Origin: Holophagales bacterium
Lineage (GTDB): Bacteria; Acidobacteriota; Thermoanaerobaculia; UBA5066
Length of the DNA stretch: 64,000 nt
Assembly: GCA_016714815.1 (NCBI GenBank)
Contig: JADKBZ010000004.1
Span: 62,001 to 126,000, forward strand
Direction: 5' to 3'
Positions within the stretch are counted from its first letter, which is position 1. Each line of letters opens with the position of its first letter. The position numbers and the translations under genes are program-made. Below are positions 8,863 through 16,665 of the stretch, piece after piece. The notes beneath the pieces were generated by a model that saw only the letters and a list, made by a program, of their open reading frames with translations, was not told the origin of the DNA and searched no databases.

Positions 8863-9455
8863 GCCGTGAGGGTTCCCTTCGTCGAGAGGACGGTCGCCTC
8901 CGTCCGTGCGACGGCCAGGCGGAGGGCGCGTGCGGTCGCCTTGAAGACCGCTTCGGCCGCGTGGTGCGCGTTGCGGCCGCGCAGGACGTCGACGTGCAGG
9001 TTCAGCTTCCCGCGGAACGCGGCCGACTTCCAGAACTCCTCGACGAGGGCGAAAGGGAAGTCCCGCGTTACGAACTGCAGCTCCGGCGTCGACGGCGCCT
9101 CGAAGACCACGTAGGGGCGTCCCGACAGGTCCACGACGCTCCGCGCGAGCGCCTCGTCGAGCGGGACGTACGAGTGGCCGAAGCGGGCGATCCCGGCCCG
9201 GTCGCCGAGCGCCCGATCGAGCGCCTCGCCGAGCGCGAGGCCCACGTCCTCGACGGTGTGGTGGGCGTCGACGTGGACGTCGCCCGAGGCCTGGACGACG
9301 AGGTCGAACCGGGCGTGCTTCGCCACGGCCTCGAGCATGTGCGTCAGGAAGCCGACCGGCGTCGACACCCGCGCCTCCCCCGTCCCGTCGAGGTCGAGCG
9401 ACAGCGCGATCGCCGTCTCCTTCGTCGTCCGGTTCACCTCGGCGGTGCGTCTCAC
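8859..9455 (-). CDS. hisB: Imidazoleglycerol-phosphate dehydratase
   Basis: Dehydrates IGP to imidazole acetol phosphate. 198 residues, the stand-alone dehydratase without the histidinol-phosphatase domain of the enteric HisB. The metal-binding motifs HHTVED (65-70) and NAHHAAEA (163-170) are present. The GTG start at 9453-9455 overlaps the hisC stop as GTGA and gives VRRTAEVNRTTKET, the expected N-terminus. Because the phosphatase domain is missing, a separate histidinol-phosphatase must be encoded elsewhere. Confidence 0.97.
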   Translation of the reverse strand: MRRTAEVNRTTKETAIALSLDLDGTGEARVSTPVGFLTHMLEAVAKHARFDLVVQASGDVHVDAHHTVEDVGLALGEALDRALGDRAGIARFGHSYVPLDEALARSVVDLSGRPYVVFEAPSTPELQFVTRDFPFALVEEFWKSAAFRGKLNLHVDVLRGRNAHHAAEAVFKATARALRLAVARTEATVLSTKGTLTA

Positions 9456-10525
9456 AGGACCTCCTTCAAAGTCGTAAGGAAAATATCGTTCTCCCCGGGA
9501 GTCCCGATCGTTACGCGAAGCGCTCCGGCGACGGCCGCCGTCTGGTCGCGAACGAGGACCCCCCGCGCCTGGAGGTCGCGGAAGACGCGCTCCCCGTCCC
9601 CGTCCGGCGGAACGAAGAAGAGGAAGTTGGCGCGCGACGGCGCGACCCGGGCCCCGAGCGCTCCGAGCGCCGCCGCGACCCGCTCGCGCTCGAGGGCGAT
9701 CGCACGGCAGCGGGCCCGGACCTCCTCGGAGCGGGCGAGAACCGAGAGGGCGATCTCCTCGGCCCCGAGGTCGACGCTGAACGGGAGAATCGCCTTCGCG
9801 ATCTCCTCGGCCACGTCGGGCCGCGCCGCGGCGTAGCCGACGCGCAGCCCGGCGATCGAGTACGCCTTCGAGAGGGTCCGGAAAAGGACGAGGTTGCCGA
9901 GCTCGGCGAGGAGAGGGAGGAGGTCGTCCTCCTCTTCCGAGAAGTCGACGTAGGCCTGGTCGAGGAGGACGACCGGTGCGACGGAGCAGAGGCGGCGGAC
10001 GAAGGCCCGCGAGACCGTTCCGCCGGTCGGGTTGTTCGGCGAGCAGAGGAGCGGCACCGTCCGCTCCCCTTCCGCCGCCCGCGCCAGGAACGCCTCCTCG
10101 TCGAGCCGGAAGTCGTCTCCCGCGAGGGGGACCGCCGCGACGCGGGCGCCGGCGATTCCGGCCATCTGCACGTAGAGGGAGAAGACCGGGGGCGCCAGCA
10201 GGAGCGAGCCGCCACAGCCGGCGAAGACCGAGACGGCGGCCAGGATCGCCTCGCCCGAGCCGTTCGCCGGGACGACCTGCTCCGGCGAGAGCCCCGCCGA
10301 GGCGGCGAGCGCGGACCGGAGCCGCAGGGAGCCGAACTCGGGGTAGTGCGCGAAGCGCCGCGTCCGGAGCGCCGCCAGGGCGGCGTCCTTCGCTTCGGCC
10401 GGGACGTCGGCCGGGCTCTCGTTGAAATCGAGCTTGGCGCGGAGCCCCCCCGGCACCGGATCGAACCGGTACGCGCGAAGGGCGCGGATCCCGGGCCGCA
10501 CTGCGGCGAGCGGGTCGCACGTCAT
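9452..10525 (-). CDS. hisC: Histidinol-phosphate aminotransferase
   Basis: PLP fold-type I aminotransferase that makes histidinol phosphate. 357 residues. The PLP lysine is Lys220 in FRTLSKAYSIAGLRVGY; SPNNPTGG (162-169) and DQAYVDF fit the family. The ATG at 10523-10525 overlaps the hisD stop as ATGA. Related HisC enzymes can also work on aromatic amino acids in phenylalanine and tyrosine synthesis; specificity cannot be told from the sequence. Confidence 0.95.
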   Translation of the reverse strand: MTCDPLAAVRPGIRALRAYRFDPVPGGLRAKLDFNESPADVPAEAKDAALAALRTRRFAHYPEFGSLRLRSALAASAGLSPEQVVPANGSGEAILAAVSVFAGCGGSLLLAPPVFSLYVQMAGIAGARVAAVPLAGDDFRLDEEAFLARAAEGERTVPLLCSPNNPTGGTVSRAFVRRLCSVAPVVLLDQAYVDFSEEEDDLLPLLAELGNLVLFRTLSKAYSIAGLRVGYAAARPDVAEEIAKAILPFSVDLGAEEIALSVLARSEEVRARCRAIALERERVAAALGALGARVAPSRANFLFFVPPDGDGERVFRDLQARGVLVRDQTAAVAGALRVTIGTPGENDIFLTTLKEVL

Positions 10526-11793
10526 CGCTTCGACCTCAGGTCGAGCGAGCGGGCGTGCCCTTCGAGCCCCTCGAACCGCGCGAGCGTCGCGGCGGCAGGC
10601 CCGAGCCTCCGGGCCGCGGCGGCCGGCACAGAGACGCTGCGGCCCCAGCGGAAGAAGTCGCGGACGGAAAGGCCCGAGAAGCTCCGCGCGGCGCCGCCGG
10701 TCGGAAGGACGTGGTTCGGGCCGGCGAGGTAGTCGCCGAAGGCCGTCGGCGTGTCGGCGCCGACGAAGACGGCTCCCGAGGTCGCGGTGAAGAGCGGGGC
10801 GAAACGCTCCGCCGCGCGCCCCATCAGCTGGACGTGCTCGGCGCAGAAGGCGGCCCCTTCCTTCGCCGCGGCCGGAAGGGACGGAAAGACGAGGGCGCAG
10901 CCATTCGCCTCGAGCGAGGCGCGGGCCGTCGCGGCCGTCGGCAGCCCGGCCAGCTGCCGGGAGACCTCGGCGCTCACGGCCTTCGCGAGGGCGATCCGTT
11001 CGGTGAAGAGGAGGCAGACGGCATCGGGGTCGTGCTCGGCCTGCGCGAGGAGGTCGGCCGCGACCCGCGCGGGGTCCGCTCCCGCGGACGCCAGGATCAG
11101 GACCTCCGACGGCCCCGCCGGCAGGTCGATCGAGACGAGGCCCGAGACGAGGTGCTTGGCGGCGGCAACCCAGCGGTTCCCGGGGCCGACGACCTTCGTG
11201 CAGCGCGCCACCGAGACGAGGCCGGCGATGCCGTGCGCCCCGCCGGCGAGGAGGACCTCGTCGACCCCGAGCTCGGCGAGCGCCCACCGCAGCTCGCGGC
11301 TCTGTCGGAACGCGCGGGGTGGCGTCGCCACGACGATCCGCGTCACCCCGGCGACCCGCGACGGGACGACGCCCATCAGGAGCGAAGACGGATAGAAGGC
11401 CCGGCCGCCGGGGACGTAGACGCCGACGGCCTCGTGCGGGACGGGCTTCTCGACGAAGGACACCCCGAGAGCGTCGCGGAAGGAGAAGCCCTTCGGCAGC
11501 TGCCGCCGGTGGTAGGCCTCGAGCCTCTTCCTCGCGAGGCGGAAAGCCGACGCGAAGGCCGGATCGACGTCCTTCTCGCGCTTCGGCCGGACGAGGAGGC
11601 CCTTCCCGGAGATCTTCTCCCCGTCGAGCTCGGCGACGAATCGGGCGAGCGCCGGGGCTCCGTCCGCGAGGACGGCCTCGACGATCGGAAGCGCGTCCCG
11701 GAGCGTGGCGAAGTCGGGCGAAAGGCGCCGCGCCCGCAGGCCGGCGAGGGAGGCGCGGCCGTCGCGCGACGTCACGGAAGCGACCTTCAGCAC
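10522..11793 (-). CDS. hisD: Histidinol dehydrogenase
   Basis: Zinc enzyme that oxidises histidinol to histidine in two NAD-dependent steps. 423 residues. Zinc ligands Gln251 and His254 (LLAQAEHDPDA), Asp354 and His413, and catalytic Glu319-His320 (AEHVQLMG) are in place. The GTG start at 11791-11793 lies within the end of hisZG (7-base overlap). The protein completes the histidine pathway except for the phosphatase step, which has no gene here. Confidence 0.97.
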   Translation of the reverse strand: MLKVASVTSRDGRASLAGLRARRLSPDFATLRDALPIVEAVLADGAPALARFVAELDGEKISGKGLLVRPKREKDVDPAFASAFRLARKRLEAYHRRQLPKGFSFRDALGVSFVEKPVPHEAVGVYVPGGRAFYPSSLLMGVVPSRVAGVTRIVVATPPRAFRQSRELRWALAELGVDEVLLAGGAHGIAGLVSVARCTKVVGPGNRWVAAAKHLVSGLVSIDLPAGPSEVLILASAGADPARVAADLLAQAEHDPDAVCLLFTERIALAKAVSAEVSRQLAGLPTAATARASLEANGCALVFPSLPAAAKEGAAFCAEHVQLMGRAAERFAPLFTATSGAVFVGADTPTAFGDYLAGPNHVLPTGGAARSFSGLSVRDFFRWGRSVSVPAAAARRLGPAAATLARFEGLEGHARSLDLRSKR

Positions 11794-13490
11794 GTCTTCA
11801 CCCCCTTCTCCATTCCCGCCACCTTCGCTTCTTTCATCTCCTTCGTCTCTTTCGTCTCCCGCGTCCCTCTCGCGGCTTCCGCCGAGAGCCGGGCGACGAG
11901 GCCCGCCACCTCGGCGCGCCGCTCGACGAGCGCCCGGCTTCCCACGATGAACGTCGCCTGGCTCGGGAGAATCGTCTCGAGCTCGACGAGACCGTGGGCG
12001 GCCATCGTCGAGCCGGTTTCGATGAGGTCGACGACGACGTCCGTCAGCCTCAGCGCCGCGGCGAGCTCGACGGATCCGGCGAGCGGGACGACCTCGTGCG
12101 GGATCTTCCGCGAGTCGAAGAACCGCTCCGCGACGTTGCGGTACTTCGTCCCGACGCGGACCGGGTGTCCGTTCGGACGGAACTCCTCCCCGGCGCGCCC
12201 GATGAGAGCGAGCCGGCAGGTACCGAAGGGAAGCTCGAGAGGCTCGCAGACCTCCTCCCCCGACTCCTCGATCCGGTCGCTCCCGACGAAGCCCGCGTCG
12301 GCGCCGCCGAAGGCGACGTAGGTCGGCACGTCGTCGTCCTTCAGGAGGAGGAGCTCGAAGCGCCCGCTCCCGTCGGGAAGGAGGAGGCGGCGCCCGTCGC
12401 CCTCCGGGAAGTCGACGCCGGCGGCGCGAAGGAGGTCGAGCGTCTTTCCGAGGAGGCGCCCCTTGCCCGTGGCGATCCGGAAGGGCCGGGGCGCCGAGGC
12501 GGCGTCCTGGTCCCGCGTGTCGAGCGCGGTCGCGAGCGCCTCGAGGCCGATGCAGAAGCCGACGGCCGGGGCCTGGGGCCCGAAGCGCCCGAGGAGACCG
12601 TCGTAGCGCCCGCCGCCTCCGAGGGGCCCGCCGGCTCCGCGCGCGTGCAACGCGACCGTGAGCCCGGTGTAGTAGGGCGCCTCGGGGGTCCCGGCGAGGT
12701 CGACGACGACGTCGAGGCCCGGCCTCGCCTCGCGAGCCGCGCCGGCGGCCGCGGCGAGGGAGCGCGCGGCCCCGGCGAGAACGGGCAGGTCGAAGAGCGG
12801 CGAGGCGGGATCGAAGCCGGAGAGGAGAGCGGAGGCGACCTCCTCCGCCTGCGCCGCGGTCGCCCCTCCCGCGCGGAGCCGCTCCTCGAGCCTTCCGACG
12901 CGCCGGACGCGGGCGTCGGCGAGCGCCCGCTCGAGAGCGCCCTTCTTCCTGTTCACGAGGCCGGGCGCGATGGCGGCGAGGAGCGCCGGGAGAAGCCCCG
13001 CCCAGCCGAGCGTCAGGCAGAGGCGCCCGGACGGCACCTCGGCCGCCGAGTCGAGGAGCGTCCGGAGCATCCGGAGATCCGCCTCGAACGAGGCGTCGCC
13101 GTAGAGCTCCGCCCCCACCTGCGCGAACTCGCGGGGCTTGCCCAGGCCCGACGGCTCGTCGCGGACGACGTCCCCACGGTAGAAGAGCGCCACGGGCATC
13201 GGGAGGCCCGCGAGGCGCGGCGCGACGACGCGCGCCGCCATCGGCGTGAAGTCGGCGCGGAGCGCGAGGAGCTCGCCGCCGCGGTCGACGAAGCGGTAGA
13301 GCCGCTCGTCCCCTTCCGCCGTGACGCCGTCGTAAGGCGCCGCGAAGTCGAGGACCGGAAGGATCGTCTCGCGGAATCCGGCGTCCGCGAGAGTGCGGAC
13401 CACCGACTCCTCGACCCGCCGGCGGCGCTGGGCCGACTCGAAGAGGAGCGCCTGGACGCCGCGCGGAAGGTTCGGGGAGGGAGAGCTCAC
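11787..13490 (-). CDS. hisZG: HisZ-HisG fusion: ATP phosphoribosyltransferase regulatory and catalytic subunits in one chain
   Basis: First enzyme of histidine synthesis (ATP + PRPP to PR-ATP). One 567-residue frame: residues 1 to about 325 are HisZ, the histidyl-tRNA-synthetase-like regulatory subunit, with LRADFTPMAARV, FYRGDVVR and GGGGRYDGLL; residues about 335-545 are short-form HisG, with IATGKGRLLGKT, GGADAGFVGSDRIEE, VGTKYRNVAERFF and DLIETGSTMAAHG. HisG lacks the C-terminal regulatory domain of the long form, as expected for a HisZ-dependent enzyme. Normally the two are separate genes. The linker around 325-335 shows no stop, ribosome-binding site or start. A charged Lys/Glu tail (TKETKEMKEAK) ends the protein. 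GTG start, GTGA overlap with aroDE. Confidence 0.94.
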   Translation of the reverse strand: MSSPSPNLPRGVQALLFESAQRRRRVEESVVRTLADAGFRETILPVLDFAAPYDGVTAEGDERLYRFVDRGGELLALRADFTPMAARVVAPRLAGLPMPVALFYRGDVVRDEPSGLGKPREFAQVGAELYGDASFEADLRMLRTLLDSAAEVPSGRLCLTLGWAGLLPALLAAIAPGLVNRKKGALERALADARVRRVGRLEERLRAGGATAAQAEEVASALLSGFDPASPLFDLPVLAGAARSLAAAAGAAREARPGLDVVVDLAGTPEAPYYTGLTVALHARGAGGPLGGGGRYDGLLGRFGPQAPAVGFCIGLEALATALDTRDQDAASAPRPFRIATGKGRLLGKTLDLLRAAGVDFPEGDGRRLLLPDGSGRFELLLLKDDDVPTYVAFGGADAGFVGSDRIEESGEEVCEPLELPFGTCRLALIGRAGEEFRPNGHPVRVGTKYRNVAERFFDSRKIPHEVVPLAGSVELAAALRLTDVVVDLIETGSTMAAHGLVELETILPSQATFIVGSRALVERRAEVAGLVARLSAEAARGTRETKETKEMKEAKVAGMEKGVKTC

Positions 13491-14989
13491 GGGTTCACCT
13501 CGAAAAGGGAGCGAAGTCGGGCCGGAAGGCGCGCGGCGAGGGACGCCGCGTCGGCGGGGCGGCCGGTGAAGAGGGCGGACTGGCCGGCCGCCTGCGAAAG
13601 GAGGAGCGCGAAGCCGTCGACGAGGAGGGCGCCCCGGCGCCGGGCCTGACGCGAGAAGGCGGTTCCTCCGGGGCAATAGGGCGAATCGAGCGCCAGGACG
13701 CCCGGCCCGAGGAGCGCGGCGTCGCATGGAAGCGGGTCGGCCTCGTCGAGGCCGAGGGGAGTGGCGTTCACGACGACTCCGTACGGGAGACCGGAGGCCG
13801 CCGGATTCGCGACGACGCGCGCGCCGCACCCGGAGGCGAGGGCCGCGGCGCGCGCCGGGGTGCGGGCACAGACGTCGACACCCCAGCCGCGCTCCCGGAG
13901 CGCCTCGACGGCGGCGCGCGCCATTCCGCCCGCCCCGAGGACGAGGGCGGCGCCCGATTCCGGCGCCGCGGGAATCGCTCCGAGGAGCGCCTCCCGATCG
14001 GTGTTTGCGCCGGAGACGGCACCGTCCCCGCCGAAGAGGAGCGTGTTCCTCGCGCTGCCCGCCGCGCACCCCGCGAGCGCCGCGGCCTCCTCCTTGAACG
14101 GGATCGTCACCGACGCCCCGGCCAGTGGCACGCCGAGGGCCTCGAGGGCCGCCCGGAGCCGCGGGAGCTCTTCGCGAAGCGACCCGAGGGCGACGGGAAC
14201 GTAGAGCGCCGCAAGGCCCAGCGCCTCGAACGCGGCGTTGTGGATCGCCGGTGAGAAGGAGTGCGAGACGCGACCGCCGAGGAGCGCGAAGAGCGCCCCG
14301 ACGCGCCGGGAGCGGCCCACGGCGTAGACGTCGAGGAGGTCCGCCGCCAGGAGCTGGCCCGGGGCGGTCGCCTCCCCCGGGAGAGCGGATCCGTACGACA
14401 GGGCCGCGCCGAGGCAGGGCGAGAGGGCCCGCGTGACGAGCCCCGCTTCTCCCATACCGAACACCGAGAGGCGGCCCTCGCCGCGGGACGACTGCAGGCG
14501 AAGGAGCCGGAGGGCGTCGTCGAGCCCGCGCGCCGTCGCGACGGCCTTCACGTACCTCGCGCCCGTCGACTCCATCCGCTCCACGCGCACCTCGAGATCC
14601 TCCGGCACCCCGGCGACGTCGTGCGCCGACACGACGACACGGTCCTTCGGCAGGTCCAGAAGGCCGCCCCCCGCGAGCGCGTACTCGACGTCGACGAGGT
14701 CGAACCCGGCGTCCAGCGCGGCGCGGAGGTGCGCGGCAGCCTCGGCCGCCGTTCCCTCGAACCGTCCCCCTTCGCTTCTCGAGCGGAGTGTGGCGAGGAG
14801 GGTCCGGCCCCGGAACGCCTCGCGGAGGGACGACGGCTCCGGGGCCTCGCGCAGCGCGTCGAGGCGAACCTCGACGGCCGGGATCCTCGCATCGACGAGG
14901 CGGGACGCCTCGATCAGTCCCGCGTTCGTCTCCCGGCCCAGCGAGGCGAGGAGGAGCGTCTTCTCCGCCGTGAGAGCTGTGAGACCCAA
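13487..14989 (-). CDS. aroDE: Bifunctional 3-dehydroquinate dehydratase (type I) / shikimate dehydrogenase
   Basis: Two consecutive shikimate-pathway steps in one 500-residue chain, feeding chorismate towards TrpE. Residues 1 to about 225 are type I AroD: EVRLD (40-44), catalytic His123 (SAHDVAG) and Schiff-base Lys148 (RYVKAV). The rest is AroE: SHSFSPAIHN (242-251), VTIPFK with Lys299, GANTD (328-331), and the NADP loop LGAGGMA (351-357). The start is TTG at 14987-14989, preceded at 7 nt by GAGGGGG, which is also the 3' arm of the attenuator terminator. No ATG or GTG fits the family N-terminus better. First structural gene of the operon. Confidence 0.93.
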   Translation of the reverse strand: MGLTALTAEKTLLLASLGRETNAGLIEASRLVDARIPAVEVRLDALREAPEPSSLREAFRGRTLLATLRSRSEGGRFEGTAAEAAAHLRAALDAGFDLVDVEYALAGGGLLDLPKDRVVVSAHDVAGVPEDLEVRVERMESTGARYVKAVATARGLDDALRLLRLQSSRGEGRLSVFGMGEAGLVTRALSPCLGAALSYGSALPGEATAPGQLLAADLLDVYAVGRSRRVGALFALLGGRVSHSFSPAIHNAAFEALGLAALYVPVALGSLREELPRLRAALEALGVPLAGASVTIPFKEEAAALAGCAAGSARNTLLFGGDGAVSGANTDREALLGAIPAAPESGAALVLGAGGMARAAVEALRERGWGVDVCARTPARAAALASGCGARVVANPAASGLPYGVVVNATPLGLDEADPLPCDAALLGPGVLALDSPYCPGGTAFSRQARRRGALLVDGFALLLSQAAGQSALFTGRPADAASLAARLPARLRSLFEVNP

Positions 14990-15022
14990 AACAAGACCCC
15001 CTCGGTCGTCCGAGGGGGTCTT
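14988..15022 (-). terminator. Intrinsic terminator of the Trp/His attenuator
   Basis: On the minus strand GACCCCCTCGG (15020-15010) pairs perfectly with CCGAGGGGGTC (15005-14995) around the loop ACGA, and AA/TT extend the stem to 13 bp. The U-tract TTGTTTT follows at 14994-14988. It stops transcription just before, and its U-tract overlaps, the TTG start of aroDE. Its 5' arm is also the 3' arm of the antiterminator. Confidence 0.93.
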
Positions 15023-15091
15023 TGCGGTTCTCTCTGTCTCCCCGCGCCCTCGGACGACTCGCGTCCGACGAGCGGGTGTCGCTCGCCGTCG

Positions 15092-15133
15092 CTACTCGTG
15101 ATGCCAGTGCCAGAGGACCGGTGCGAACGTCAT
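15092..15133 (-). CDS. Dual Trp/His attenuator leader peptide (13 residues)
   Basis: Encodes MTFAPVLWHWHHE and a TAG stop. Codons 8-12 are TGG CAC TGG CAT CAC, so five consecutive codons read by tRNA-Trp or tRNA-His, matching the two end products of the operon behind it. There is no Shine-Dalgarno sequence; the predicted transcription start falls 1-3 nt before the ATG, so it would be translated from a leaderless RNA. It lies between the cysS stop and the terminator before aroDE. Known leader peptides of his or trp operons carry runs of one of the two residues; here they alternate. Confidence 0.93.
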   Translation of the reverse strand: MTFAPVLWHWHHE

Positions 15134-15142
15134 CGGACGAGG

Positions 15143-15168
15143 ATTCTGGAGGGATCCCCCGGAAACTG

Positions 15169-15172
<4 letters not shown>
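15143..15172 (-). promoter_or_regulatory. Promoter of the aro-his-trp operon
   Basis: Perfect -35 TTGACA at 15172-15167, 18-nt spacer, -10 CAGAAT (4 of 6) at 15148-15143. The -35 contains the TGA stop of cysS (15171-15169). The expected start point, about 7-9 nt past the -10, falls at about 15136-15134, next to the leader ATG at 15133. Confidence 0.8.
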
Positions 15173-16584
<1,412 letters not shown>

Positions 16585-16592
16585 GGTCCGGC

Positions 16593-16621
16593 ATTCTCGT
16601 CGCGACAGGACCGCATCGCAA
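16593..16621 (-). promoter_or_regulatory. Probable promoter of cysS
   Basis: TTGCGA at 16621-16616 (4 of 6), 17-nt spacer, GAGAAT at 16598-16593 (4 of 6). Only 8 nt separate the -10 from the GTG start of cysS. Confidence 0.5.
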
Positions 16622-16626
16622 TCTCC

Positions 16627-16655
16627 TTGACGACCCCGCCCCGGCGAGGGATAAC
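16627..16655 (+). promoter_or_regulatory. Probable promoter of the response regulator gene
   Basis: TTGACG at 16627-16632 (5 of 6), 17-nt spacer, GATAAC at 16650-16655 (4 of 6). The ATG follows after 10 nt, so the transcript would be leaderless or nearly so. It is divergent from the cysS promoter, the two -35 elements lying only a few bases apart. Confidence 0.55.
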
Positions 16656-16665
16656 GCCCAAGCTC

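Larger units (their letters stand above)
14988..15136 (-). promoter_or_regulatory. Transcription attenuator leader with mutually exclusive hairpins
   Basis: Four stems are visible on the minus strand. A: 15088-15080 with 15074-15066 (9 bp, one G-U), starting 3 nt after the leader stop codon. B: 15068-15062 with 15056-15050 (7 bp). C, antiterminator: 15058-15047 (GTCGTCCGAGGG) with 15016-15005 (CCCTCGGACGAC), 12 perfect bp. T, terminator: 15020-15010 with 15005-14995. A excludes B (shared 15066-15068), B excludes C (shared 15050-15056), C excludes T. Inferred logic: a ribosome stalled on the Trp/His codons leaves A free, so C forms and RNA polymerase reads on; a ribosome reaching the stop codon covers A, so B and then T form. 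Stems are seen; the logic is inference. Confidence 0.9.

Noticed and set aside
11787..13490. The possibility that hisZG is two genes joined by a sequencing error.
   Set aside because: Both domains are complete, in the same frame and joined by a short linker with no candidate start or ribosome-binding site; but given two indels elsewhere, a read check is still worthwhile.
14988..15136. A T-box riboswitch or TRAP-binding leader ahead of aroDE.
   Set aside because: No T-box sequence, no specifier loop and no spaced GAG/UAG repeats; the leader is too short for a T-box, and the W/H peptide explains it.
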